Shown here piece by piece: positions 9,158 through 16,056 of a stretch of 25,294 bases of DNA. A program made the translations under genes and the position numbers. This stretch comes from JBBSJT01 sp041691015 (GTDB taxonomy: Bacteria; Chlamydiota; Chlamydiia; Chlamydiales; Parachlamydiaceae), in NCBI GenBank assembly GCA_041691015.1, contig JBEPVN010000025.1, positions 1 to 25,294 of the forward strand, given 5' to 3'. How positions within the stretch are numbered: position 1 is the stretch's first letter; every line of letters begins with the position of its first letter. Below the pieces are notes generated by a model. The model did not search any database. It had not been told where the DNA came from and worked only from the letters and a program-made list of their open reading frames with translations.

Positions 9158-9469
9158 ATGGTCCAACTCAAAAAAATAGCTTATGCAAGAAGCGGCGACA
9201 AAGGAAGAAATGCTAATATTGGGGTGATTGCAAGAACTACGGAAAACTATCATTTCTTGAAAAAGCATTTAACAATTGAAAAAGTCGAAGCTTTTTTTAA
9301 GCCTTTGGGTATTTCAAAAGTTGTTCGATATGATCTTGACAATTTGGAGGCTTTAAATTTTATATTACATGATGTTTTGGGAGAGGGTGGTAGTCAGAAT
9401 TTGAGGATCGATTCGCAAGGTAAAGCCTTAGGATGCGCCATTTTAGAAATGTATGTGGAGGATCAATGA
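9158..9469 (+). CDS. Small AtuA-like partner protein (ferredoxin-fold domain)
   Basis: This 103-aa protein begins with IAYARSGDKGRNANIGVIAR, the hallmark of the small domain found next to or fused with DUF1446 proteins. I chose the ATG at 9158 because it follows the DUF1446 stop by 1 nt and the conserved motif starts within 10 residues; the frame is open further upstream but overlaps the DUF1446 gene. The TGA stop overlaps the next start (ATGA). The two AtuA-type proteins probably work as a pair; the reaction is unknown. Confidence 0.85.
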   Translation: MVQLKKIAYARSGDKGRNANIGVIARTTENYHFLKKHLTIEKVEAFFKPLGISKVVRYDLDNLEALNFILHDVLGEGGSQNLRIDSQGKALGCAILEMYVEDQ

Positions 9470-10206
9470 AAGATATTTTAGTTGAAATTCAAGATTCGAT
9501 TGCAATTATTAGTCTGAACCGTCCCGAAAAGAAAAATGCGTTAAATATCTCACTTTTAGAATCCATTTCTGATGCAATGCTTAAACTCCATAACAATAAA
9601 GAAATACGCGTTGTCATCATCAAAGGAGAAGGAACTAGCTTTTGTTCTGGTCTTGATTTAAAAGAAGCATCTGATGTTTCCACAATCAAACAAGCCAATT
9701 TGGCTTTAGCTCATGTCCTAACCTCTATTTATAAAAGCCCTCTTCTAACAATTGCCGCGGTTCATGGAGCTGCAATGGCGGGCGGCGCAGGTCTCATGTC
9801 TGCTTGTGATTTTGCAGTCGCTGCAAAGAACACTATTTTTGGATATCCGGAAGTTAAAAAAGGATTAGTAGCAGCTCAAGTCATGGTTTTGTTGAAAGCT
9901 AAATTGAAAGAAAGGGATTTGAAAGAACTGCTACTTCTTGGCGAAGTAATTCAAGCTGAAAGAGCTTTATCGATTGGCCTTATCACATGGATTGTTGAAG
10001 AGAAATTACTCATGCAGGAGGCTATGAGTATTGCTAAAAGCAGTCTGTCAGGCGGTAAAAAGGCGATTGCAAAATCCAAGGAACTTCTTGATGGCCTTAC
10101 CGGTAACTTTGATGCGGACTTAAAAAAAGCGGTCATCGAAGGTGAAAAAATCCGAATGAGTCAGGAAGCTAAAGATGGTATAAAAGCTTATCTAAAGAAT
10201 CACTAA
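9466..10206 (+). CDS. Enoyl-CoA hydratase/isomerase family, LiuC/AtuE-like
   Basis: This 246-aa crotonase-fold protein likely hydrates an unsaturated (glutaconyl-type) acyl-CoA, as LiuC does with 3-methylglutaconyl-CoA. Visible are LNRPEKKNALN (17-27), the oxyanion-hole segment FCSGLDL (59-65), GAAMAGGAGLMSACD (101-115) and the catalytic glutamate E129 in YPEVKKG. The first catalytic glutamate of classical crotonase is replaced by leucine (L110 by alignment of the GG-x-x-E/L motif), as in the LiuC-type group I know. The ATG at 9466 has a strong GGAGG 4 nt upstream and overlaps the previous stop. It is the last gene of the operon. In reverse it could make 3-methylglutaconyl-CoA from HMG-CoA. 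Confidence 0.9.
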   Translation: MKDILVEIQDSIAIISLNRPEKKNALNISLLESISDAMLKLHNNKEIRVVIIKGEGTSFCSGLDLKEASDVSTIKQANLALAHVLTSIYKSPLLTIAAVHGAAMAGGAGLMSACDFAVAAKNTIFGYPEVKKGLVAAQVMVLLKAKLKERDLKELLLLGEVIQAERALSIGLITWIVEEKLLMQEAMSIAKSSLSGGKKAIAKSKELLDGLTGNFDADLKKAVIEGEKIRMSQEAKDGIKAYLKNH

Positions 10207-10220
10207 AGATCACAAAATAA

Positions 10221-10262
10221 TACCTTAAAATATTATTCCAAATCTAAATTTTTTTGATTTTA
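10221..10262. repeat. About 43-bp repeat, copy 1
   Basis: This stretch begins ataccttaaaatattatt and ends in tttttttgatttta. It reappears with two or three differences at 12384-12427 in the same orientation. The two copies flank the accessory block holding the putative cysteine protease and the IS relics. In this copy an AT-only stem (aataata / tattatt) followed by a T-rich run could also act as a weak terminator for the acyl-CoA operon. Confidence 0.6.
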
Positions 10263-10301
10263 TATACTATAATAGCAATAGTATATTTTTAAAATGAGTT
10301 T

Positions 10302-11102
10302 TTATTCTGCATTGGGAGGGTAAAAAACATTTTTAGTTATAGAGTAAAAAGAGGGGCTCTTTTTTGATTTTGACTTCAATTTAATATATTCCTTAAGGCA
10401 AAGAATTTTGACATTATTCGGCAAATTTAGATCCGAATTTTTTACACAAAACTTAGCATAGTCCAATTTTTTATTCGCATTTGTAGAATATAGCCATTTA
10501 ATTGTTTCATATGTTGGCATTTCTCGAGGAAACCCGATTGTATGGTTTTTGACATCAAAAAGTACTTTTCCGTCATGGGTAATATGATTAGCCATATGTT
10601 CAAAAATTTGAGCAGCCGGGTAAAATTGATTAGTCCAACAATCTAAAACAACAGCTTCAAGACCCCAAGAATAGGGATCGCGCTCATCACTTGCCGGATC
10701 TTTTCCGATAACAATAAATGCATGGTCACCACCTTGCAAATACAACATAGCAACTTTGATTAAGTTTTTGTCTTTTAAGTAAGAATACGCAACAGCCGAC
10801 ATTTCAGCACAATTTCCGATACCATGTTTTTTAGCTACTTTAGCAAGTTTTTTATAACGTTTACATTCAGTATTAAAACTAGATTTTTTTAAAACGGATT
10901 CCCATTCATCACGCATATCAGTAATCGCAATATGAAGAGGGTCATCAAATCTCTTGGCTTTGTTGCAAGAGCCTAAGGGTAAAGCTTGCTTTACATAAGA
11001 CATTGCATCTTCTGCATAAGCCAAATTCTTTGTTAACTTTGCCAGCTTTTTGTATTCTTCTAAGTACGATTGAGCTTCCCTGCCATAAGATATAATATTC
11101 AT
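10302..11102 (-). CDS. Putative Cys-His-Asp cysteine protease/transglutaminase-fold protein
   Basis: This 266-aa protein has no confident family match. It shows a papain/transglutaminase-like order of motifs: GIGNCAEMSAVAYSYL with C98 at a helix start, GGDHAFIVIGK with H127, and AVVLDCWTNQFYPA with D154. This Cys, then His, then Asp spacing in a small protein without signal peptide or membrane helix resembles bacterial effector cysteine proteases or amidases; the comparison is inference. The ATG at 11102 has AAAGGA 6 nt upstream; the frame also opens 16 codons earlier, but those codons lie in a duplicated AT-rich leader. The gene is isolated among IS relics, points against the neighbouring acyl-CoA operon and has its own AT-rich promoter region, all of which suggests acquired DNA. 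Confidence 0.6.
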   Translation of the reverse strand: MNIISYGREAQSYLEEYKKLAKLTKNLAYAEDAMSYVKQALPLGSCNKAKRFDDPLHIAITDMRDEWESVLKKSSFNTECKRYKKLAKVAKKHGIGNCAEMSAVAYSYLKDKNLIKVAMLYLQGGDHAFIVIGKDPASDERDPYSWGLEAVVLDCWTNQFYPAAQIFEHMANHITHDGKVLFDVKNHTIGFPREMPTYETIKWLYSTNANKKLDYAKFCVKNSDLNLPNNVKILCLKEYIKLKSKSKKSPSFYSITKNVFYPPNAE

Positions 11103-11142
11103 ATAAATCCTTTTATATAAAATTAGTATAAATCCTTTTATA
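11102..11142. repeat. Tandem 16-bp palindrome-like repeat overlapping the RBS of the protease-like gene
   Basis: The 16-mer tataaatccttttata occurs perfectly at 11102-11117 and 11127-11142, a 25-bp period. Each copy is dyad-like (TATAAA...TTTATA). On the minus strand each includes AAAAGGA, so the second copy forms the ribosome-binding site before the start at 11102. It may be an operator pair or simply a duplicated leader. Confidence 0.6.
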
Positions 11143-11149
11143 CTATTCA

Positions 11150-11155
11150 ATTATA
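11150..11155 (-). promoter_or_regulatory. Possible -10 element of the protease-like gene
   Basis: On the minus strand TATAAT lies about 48 bp upstream of the start at 11102, just before the tandem dyad repeats. A TTGATA lies 20 bp further upstream; that spacing is long and the region is AT-rich, so this is weak. Confidence 0.25.
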
Positions 11156-11192
11156 ATAACATAAAAAGTAATTATTATCAAGTTAATTTATT

Positions 11193-11848
11193 ATGTGTAG
11201 GCGTTAAGTTAAAATGTCGTGTTTCCGTTAAGTAGAAATGTCGCCTCTGATAAACCAATTCTTAAGGTAATTTACTTTAAGAGGAGGGTAATTTGGAGGA
11301 ATTATTAGAAATGAATAAAAAAGAACGGGAAAGGTTAAAAGCAATCATTCGCTTGGAAGCTGGAACTTTAAACCAAAAAGTAGCAGCCGAACAGCTTACG
11401 CTAGGAGTGCGTCAATTACAAAGACTAATCTCTGCATACAGAAAAAATGGAGAAAAAGCCATTATTTCAAAGCACCAAGGGAAAGAAAAGTAATAACAGT
11501 TTGTCTGACAGTTTAAAAAAAGAAATCGTTAACATTATCAATAAAAAATATTGGGATTTTGGTCCAACTTTTGCACATGAAAAACTAACTGAAGATCATG
11601 AGATTGAAGTTTCTGTGAGTTCGATCAGAAAAATTATGGTCGAAAATAACATCTGGACTTCAAAAAATGTTAAAGCTAAAAAAGTTCACCAAAGAAGAGC
11701 ACCAAGAGAGTGTTATGGAGAGCTAATACAAATGGATGGCTCCTACCACGATTGGTTTGAAGGACGCTCTCCTGAACGCTGTCTAATTGTTTTAATTGAT
11801 GACGCTAATTTCCTCTCTGCCTCTCCGGCTCTCCGCCTCTTGCGTTAA
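11193..11848 (+). pseudogene. Truncated, frameshifted ISNCY/IS1202-like transposase
   Basis: The left end carries two copies of a gttaagt-x-x-aaatgtcg motif (about 11203-11253), which I recognise as typical terminal sequence of these elements. The transposase starts near 11293 (TTG) or 11311 (ATG) with an HTH region (LNQKVAAEQLTLGVRQLQRL). The frame shifts at about 11480-11495: one frame ends KHQGKEK-stop while the other continues QSTKGKKSNNSLSDS. It then reads the DDE-type core with QMDGSYHDW and VLIDDAN, and breaks off at about 11811 in a low-complexity ctctccg-rich stretch that yields an unrelated tail. The third acidic residue and the right end are missing, so the element is dead. Confidence 0.75.
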
Positions 11849-11849
11849 C

Positions 11850-12099
11850 TTCAAAATTATGAATTCCTGCAATCAGATTGAAGCGTAAACCAAATCGTTT
11901 TCTCCTACTTCTTGCCATTGCTAAAGGATGTGCAATTGACTTTCTTAGTCTTTTTATCTACAACTATTTGGCTTTTAAGGGTGTGTCTTTTCTTCTTACC
12001 CGAGTAAAACTTCTTCTGCCTGTTGTTACGATTTTTTATCCTTCTTTTGTTCCTGACTTTTTTTTTAAGACGTTCTATAGGAGTTTCCGATGCATCTAT
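11850..12099 (-). pseudogene. IS5-family transposase relic
   Basis: Read on the minus strand, the frame from about 12099 gives IDASETPIERLKKK, then YSGKKKRHTLKSQIVVDKKT and CTSFSNGKK, a recognisable DDE_4/IS5-type segment. After a stop, another frame gives RRKRFGLRFNLIAGIHNFE, the usual C-terminal end of these transposases. The section between is deleted, and the N-terminal part is missing. It is joined in frame to the permease fragment at 12100-12357. Confidence 0.7.
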
Positions 12100-12357
12100 A
12101 AAAACTTCTGAAATCCAAGTATAGGATGCTCCGGCAGAGGGGAGTAATCTGTTCAGATGATGGAAGGAAATGGAAACGCCGAACATGATAAGTCCGCAAA
12201 AAAGAAGACTTGCCAAAGATTGTAAGTGAGTAGTTGCGATTAATACTGCAGTTGTTGCAGTAAGACTATATGCAGGTGCGGTTCCTGCAACACCCATCAC
12301 AATAGATTCTAAAAGTCCAAGAGAATTTTCTTTTAGCCTTTGTTGCTTGTTTTCCAT
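12100..12357 (-). pseudogene. Amino-acid permease, N-terminal fragment
   Basis: About 86 residues of an APC-superfamily permease remain. The start is MENKQQRLKENSLGLLESIV, followed by a GVAGTAPAYSL helix-1 motif, a second membrane segment (LASLLFCGLIMFGVSISF) and the LPSAGASYTWISEVF motif that opens the third helix. Intact permeases have 12 or more helices over 450-550 residues. At the break the reading frame runs straight into an IS5-like transposase relic, so the open frame 11905-12357 encodes a chimera of 150 residues with no expected transport function. Confidence 0.8.
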
Positions 12358-12383
12358 TTAAAGCCTTTTAATTAGAACTTATG

Positions 12384-12427
12384 GATACCTTAAAACATTA
12401 TTCCAAATCTATATTTTTTTTGATTTT
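12384..12427. repeat. About 43-bp repeat, copy 2
   Basis: This is the second copy of the element at 10221-10262, with small differences (cattatt for tattatt, one extra T in the T-run). Its end supplies the -35 box of the promoter at 12420-12448. Confidence 0.6.
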
Positions 12428-12448
12428 ATTCAAAATTTTTTATATAAT
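12420..12448 (+). promoter_or_regulatory. Predicted promoter of the FAD monooxygenase
   Basis: TTGATT (12420-12425), a 17-bp spacer and a perfect TATAAT (12443-12448) lie 48 bp upstream of the ATG at 12497. Confidence 0.55.
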
Positions 12449-12496
12449 TACCAGATTATTGAATTAGTGTAATTAATTAAATTTAAAAGGAAAAAT

Positions 12497-13849
12497 ATGG
12501 ATTGTCAATATCATTATGACGTTGTCTTTATAGGAACAGGTCCTGTAGCGCTGACAACAGCAACTATCTTGAAAACCATTAACAAAGATATACGAATTTG
12601 TCTCTTGGATAAAAGACCAGACCCAACTCGTAATCACGGTCTCAAAATTAGGGAAAACTCTGTTGCAAACATTTCAGCGCTTTTTACTGAAATGTTGCAA
12701 TTTGAAAATAAATTGTTAGATAGAGAAGGTATAACAAATTTATGCAAAGTTTTTATAACCTGGAAAGATGCTTTTATTCGTACAAGCGTTATTGAAGATA
12801 CTCTTCTTGTAGAAGCTCGCAATTTAGGCATCGATATCAAACGAGGTAAAATTTTTGATATCACAGATGCAAAAATGGAGCATATGCTGGATCAGGATGA
12901 TTTAAGCGATAGTGCAGAAATAAGACTTTTAAAAGATATTTGTAAAAACGCATCTGTGATTATTGGCTCAGATGGAGCCCACAGTAATGTGAGATCAAAA
13001 GTCATGGGAAATAAATTACTTGACCAACAAACACTGCAACATTTAATTGAGCTTAAATATCAAACAGATGGCAATGCAAAACCAAGAAGTTACAAAGAAG
13101 CTACAAAAGAAAGTTTGATTTGCGGTCATATTGATGTGGAATCAATGAATAACAAACCATCAGATGAAAAAAAACCTGTTACGCTTCATATATTTACGGA
13201 TAAACAAACTTATGATGCTCTAAGAGAACAGGATGAAAATGGAAATACCAAAGGAATTTTTGCAAATCCATATAACCTCAGTGAAATTAAGCTTAAGGCT
13301 CAAAATGACTCTAAAATTTTGAAAGTGTATCAGATTTTTATTCAGCACTTAAAAAGTATTCAAGATAGAGGTGGAACCTTTTACGATGAAAAAATCTCAA
13401 CGCTCGATATGACGATTTATCGTAGTGAAAAAAGTGTGGAGCTTTACAAAGGAAAATTTGTTCTTTTAGTGGGTGATGCGAACGCTGGTATGGTTTTGGA
13501 GGCAGGATTTAACAAAGGTCTGCAAGAAGCTGTTTTATGCGCGAAAGCCGTAAATGAATTCTTCTGCAAAAAGCAAGGCAATTTTACTGTAATCCCACAA
13601 GAATTTGTAGATTACGACAAAAAAACAACAGAAATTTTTGAAGCAGAAAAAGCTTTTGCTTTAAGGAAAAATATTGGGTTGAATTTAGGCATCACTACGG
13701 TAGCATCTACCGGTGCTCTCTATCAAACCACTAAGACTGTAAGTGGAGTAATTGATGATGAGATAGGAAATACATCTTTCATTTTTGCAGATTGGGTAGG
13801 TTCTGTGCTTAATTGGTTAACATCTTCTTCTAACTCTAAAGAAAGTTAA
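12497..13849 (+). CDS. FAD-dependent monooxygenase-like flavoprotein
   Basis: This 450-aa protein belongs to the p-hydroxybenzoate-hydroxylase-like fold. It has an N-terminal dinucleotide-binding strand with GTGPVAL (about 13-19) in place of the usual GxGxxG, the DG motif in IIGSDGAHSNVR, and the GD motif in LLVGDANAGMV, where the customary GDAAH has become GDANA. The last 70 residues are moderately hydrophobic (IGLNLGITTVASTGA; FIFADWVGSVLNWL) and may be membrane-associated. A good Shine-Dalgarno (AAAGGA) precedes the ATG, and it has its own promoter. It is not in an operon: IS relics lie upstream and the REP/RAYT element downstream, suggesting an acquired or stranded gene. The substrate is unknown. 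The changed motifs leave open whether it is still a hydroxylase. Confidence 0.75.
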   Translation: MDCQYHYDVVFIGTGPVALTTATILKTINKDIRICLLDKRPDPTRNHGLKIRENSVANISALFTEMLQFENKLLDREGITNLCKVFITWKDAFIRTSVIEDTLLVEARNLGIDIKRGKIFDITDAKMEHMLDQDDLSDSAEIRLLKDICKNASVIIGSDGAHSNVRSKVMGNKLLDQQTLQHLIELKYQTDGNAKPRSYKEATKESLICGHIDVESMNNKPSDEKKPVTLHIFTDKQTYDALREQDENGNTKGIFANPYNLSEIKLKAQNDSKILKVYQIFIQHLKSIQDRGGTFYDEKISTLDMTIYRSEKSVELYKGKFVLLVGDANAGMVLEAGFNKGLQEAVLCAKAVNEFFCKKQGNFTVIPQEFVDYDKKTTEIFEAEKAFALRKNIGLNLGITTVASTGALYQTTKTVSGVIDDEIGNTSFIFADWVGSVLNWLTSSSNSKES

Positions 13850-13856
13850 CACTATT

Positions 13857-13993
13857 GCGCGAATGCGGCAAAAGCATATAGCCACAAGCTTCAAGCTTGC
13901 AAACAATTAATCTGCCGCGAATGCGGCAAAAGCATATAGCCACAAGCGTAAGCTTGTGGTAGATTAAATAAAAAATTAAGCCGCGAATGCGGC
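13857..13993. repeat. REP-like palindromes, left flank of the RAYT gene
   Basis: This run contains gccgcgaatgcggc stems at 13857-13869 (first base pair altered), 13914-13927 and 13980-13993, and a second type of stem, ccacaagcgtaagcttgtgg, at 13940-13959. The order of stems with the spacers caaaagcatatag and tagattaaataaaa forms a unit of about 80 bp that recurs inverted on the right flank. Confidence 0.85.
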
Positions 13994-14008
13994 GAAAGAG
14001 AATTATAT

Positions 14009-14473
14009 ATGAGTACGTTTACCAATTTAAATTATCACATCGTTTTTAGTACAAAACATAGACACCGATTGATTGGTGGAGATTTTCAAAAAAGACTTTA
14101 TGAGTATATTGGGGGGATTATTCGTACACAAGATGGTAACCTTATTGAAATTGGTGGGATAGAAGATCACATTCACTTATTAGTAAACTTATCTCCTAAA
14201 AAAACTGTTTCTGACTCTATTCGAGATATTAAAGCTAATGCATCCAAATGGAGTAATCAGATGTTCCAACAAACAAAATGGTTTGAATGGCAAAAAGGCT
14301 ATGGAGCTTTTACTGTTAGCTATTCTCAAATTGAATCGGTTAAAACCTATATTCAAAATCAGCATGAACATCATCAAACAAAAACTTTCGAGGATGAATA
14401 CATAAAATTTCTCGAATTACATAATATTGGATTTGAACGTAAATATTTATTTGAGAACGAATTTTATGGTTGA
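14009..14473 (+). CDS. REP-associated tyrosine transposase (IS200/IS605 Y1 family)
   Basis: This 154-aa single-strand transposase of the Y1_Tnp (TnpA_IS200) fold begins with NYHIVFSTKHR, typical for the family. The metal-binding HUH motif is HIH (H54, H56) in IGGIEDHIHLLVNL, and the nucleophile is most likely Y114 in SVKTYIQNQ. Length and motifs are complete, so it may be active. It cuts and rejoins single-stranded DNA at hairpins. The REP-like hairpins on both sides, one only 15 bp before the ATG, are its probable substrates. Confidence 0.9.
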   Translation: MSTFTNLNYHIVFSTKHRHRLIGGDFQKRLYEYIGGIIRTQDGNLIEIGGIEDHIHLLVNLSPKKTVSDSIRDIKANASKWSNQMFQQTKWFEWQKGYGAFTVSYSQIESVKTYIQNQHEHHQTKTFEDEYIKFLELHNIGFERKYLFENEFYG

Positions 14474-14480
14474 GTCTTTC

Positions 14481-14683
14481 GCCGCATTCGCGGCTCGTTA
14501 ATATTTCAATCTACCACAAGCTTACGCTTGTGGCTATATGCTTTTGCCGCATTCGCGGCAACTTTAGAGATTCACAAGCTTCAAGCTTGCAAACAATTAT
14601 CTGCCGCGAATGCGGCAAAAGCATATAGTCACAAGCTTTAAGCTTGTGGTAGATTAAATAAAAAATTAAGCCGCGAATGCGGC
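14481..14683. repeat. REP-like palindromes, right flank of the RAYT gene
   Basis: Stems gccgcattcgcggc lie at 14481-14494 and 14546-14559 (inverted relative to the left flank) with ccacaagcttacgcttgtgg at 14514-14533 between them. A direct-orientation unit follows, with gccgcgaatgcggc at 14603-14616 and 14670-14683 and a tcacaagctttaagcttgtgg-like stem at about 14629-14649. Confidence 0.85.
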
Positions 14684-14707
14684 GACAGATATTAAACAAG
14701 CTTGTGG

Positions 14708-15613
14708 TTATTTTTTACGGCCCGTAATGAACATGCGGTGTTTAGCAAATAAGCGATACATCGGATCTAAAACAGGTCTTAAAAAGGGCAGGTTTAACAC
14801 AGTTGCAAGAAGCGGAAGATCACACCTTGCATAAGCTTTTGCAAAAGCATCAAAGCCGACAAACAAATTTCCTTTCTCATCTTGAGCGTGCATCGCTTTC
14901 ATGGCAGTCTCATAATCCAAGTTTCCTTTTTCTTCTACAAAGTCATGAGATGCGATGTTAATAAATTTCATGCTTTTTTTAGGATCATTTTTTTGAAGTT
15001 GGCACACTTCTCTTGTGCAAATAGGACACTCCCCATCATAAAAAAACTTTAAGTTTGTAGTTTTATCCATCTCATCAAAGGTTGTTTGAGCAGCCTGTTT
15101 AATGATATTTGCAAAATATTTTAAAAAGCAAAGAAAAATGCCCCAACATGTTCCAATGACTACCCATGTGTACAAAACAGAATGGGGGAATATGAGACCA
15201 TTCGCATAATGACCAATCATATAGCTTATAGGTACGCCAAAAAAACCTACAATAAACGTAACAAACTGACTGTTTGTTGCCGGCATCAAAGAATGATTGA
15301 TGAGAAGCGAAAAAAGTGGGTATAAAACAATCATCCAAATAGGCGGGAAAATTGCTATTTGATCCGTATAATGGATAGCTCCTGCCTTGATGAGAACCAT
15401 TTCAAGCATGATTCCAAAGATCGTACAAAAAGGAATTAAAAGAAGATCCTGGATAAAAGTAAATTCAGAATGCCGTCTTGTGTGGATGAGCTGAATGACA
15501 ATCAAAAAAGCCACTCCTAAAAATGAAATGAACTCAAGGTCACGAACTCCAAAGAAAACGGACCATACAAATCCAATAATGTAGCAGGTCAGGTTAAAGA
15601 TTGCGATTTTCAT
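14708..15613 (-). CDS. DUF2878-like membrane domain fused to DUF393 thiol oxidoreductase
   Basis: This 301-aa protein has two parts. Residues 1 to about 180 form five or six membrane segments (starting IAIFNLTCYIIGFVWSVFFG and including MIVLYPLFSLLINHSLMP), like DUF2878. From about 190, a soluble DCC1/DUF393 domain starts with FFYDGECPICTREV, whose CPIC pair is the thiol redox site. Later segments (FVGFDAFAKAYA, PLYRLFAKHR-like end) fit DUF393. The fusion puts a dithiol redox domain at the membrane. It starts 4 nt after the thioesterase stop and is the last gene of the PKS operon, so it may serve lipid or quinone-like product redox chemistry; that is inference. Confidence 0.8.
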   Translation of the reverse strand: MKIAIFNLTCYIIGFVWSVFFGVRDLEFISFLGVAFLIVIQLIHTRRHSEFTFIQDLLLIPFCTIFGIMLEMVLIKAGAIHYTDQIAIFPPIWMIVLYPLFSLLINHSLMPATNSQFVTFIVGFFGVPISYMIGHYANGLIFPHSVLYTWVVIGTCWGIFLCFLKYFANIIKQAAQTTFDEMDKTTNLKFFYDGECPICTREVCQLQKNDPKKSMKFINIASHDFVEEKGNLDYETAMKAMHAQDEKGNLFVGFDAFAKAYARCDLPLLATVLNLPFLRPVLDPMYRLFAKHRMFITGRKK

Positions 15614-15617
15614 AAAT

Positions 15618-16031
15618 TTACATTACCGGAATTAGATATTTGTGAAGCAGGGCTTTTAAATGCGCAGGGATTGGCACTTTATTTCTTGTTTTTTTGTCGA
15701 TAGTCACATGGATCAGTCTGGCTTTGCCAACCAATGTTTTATCTTCCTTGTAAATGTGATAAACCATTGTAAATGAAGAGTTTCCGATTTTTTCGACTTC
15801 AACATGCACTTCAAGCTTGTCCCCAATATTCAAAGGCGCCAAATAATCGGATTCTGCATGTACGATGACAAATAAAAAATTTTCTTCATGAAGAACTTGT
15901 TTAAAGCTGATTTTTTCATGTTCTACGAGATCTTCCAAGGCATCATGGACAAACCGAAATTGGTTCGCAAAATAAAGAATCCCTGCCATGTCTGTATCGT
16001 TCATACGGACTTTATTGTGTGTGATAAACAT
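15618..16031 (-). CDS. Hotdog-fold acyl-CoA thioesterase (4HBT family)
   Basis: This 137-aa protein has the 4-hydroxybenzoyl-CoA-thioesterase pattern VRMNDTDMAGILYFANQF. The aspartate of DTD corresponds to the usual catalytic acid, and YFANQFRFVHDALEDL forms the hot-dog helix. The rest is the expected beta-sheet. It should hydrolyse an acyl- or aroyl-CoA. In the PKS operon it may release or edit intermediates. Its Shine-Dalgarno (GAGAGG) lies inside the right-hand copy of a 16-bp repeat that also contains the stop codon of the FAD oxidoreductase gene; without the intervening cassette the two genes would be 4 nt apart. Confidence 0.87.
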   Translation of the reverse strand: MFITHNKVRMNDTDMAGILYFANQFRFVHDALEDLVEHEKISFKQVLHEENFLFVIVHAESDYLAPLNIGDKLEVHVEVEKIGNSSFTMVYHIYKEDKTLVGKARLIHVTIDKKTRNKVPIPAHLKALLHKYLIPVM

Positions 16032-16032
16032 A

Positions 16033-16048
16033 AAATTAATCCTCTCGT
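16033..16048. repeat. 16-bp direct repeat bracketing the toxin-antitoxin cassette, copy 1
   Basis: aaattaatcctctcgt is identical to 16908-16923. This copy provides the Shine-Dalgarno of the thioesterase gene. Confidence 0.9.
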
Positions 16049-16056
16049 TTTACGAT

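Larger units (their letters stand above)
13857..14707 (+). mobile_element. IS200-type/RAYT element with REP-like flanks
   Basis: A single Y1 transposase gene sits between arrays of REP-like palindromes. The unit on the left (13914-13998) is repeated in inverted orientation on the right (14476-14559), and another direct copy follows at 14603-14683. This is the arrangement of REP-associated tyrosine transposases. The array ends 1 bp from the stop codon of the DUF2878-DUF393 gene. Exact ends cannot be set without a comparison genome. Confidence 0.75.

Noticed and set aside
10207..10262. Strong terminator after the acyl-CoA operon
   Set aside because: The only stem is seven A-T pairs, and the T-run belongs to a repeat found elsewhere as part of a promoter; support is weak.
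11447..11848. Programmed frameshift in the ISNCY-like transposase
   Set aside because: An A-rich site is present (gggaaagaaaag), but the gene is also truncated before its third catalytic residue, so ordinary decay explains it better.
13857..14683. CRISPR array
   Set aside because: The repeats are palindromic, vary in orientation and lack regular spacers; they flank a Y1 transposase and fit REP elements.
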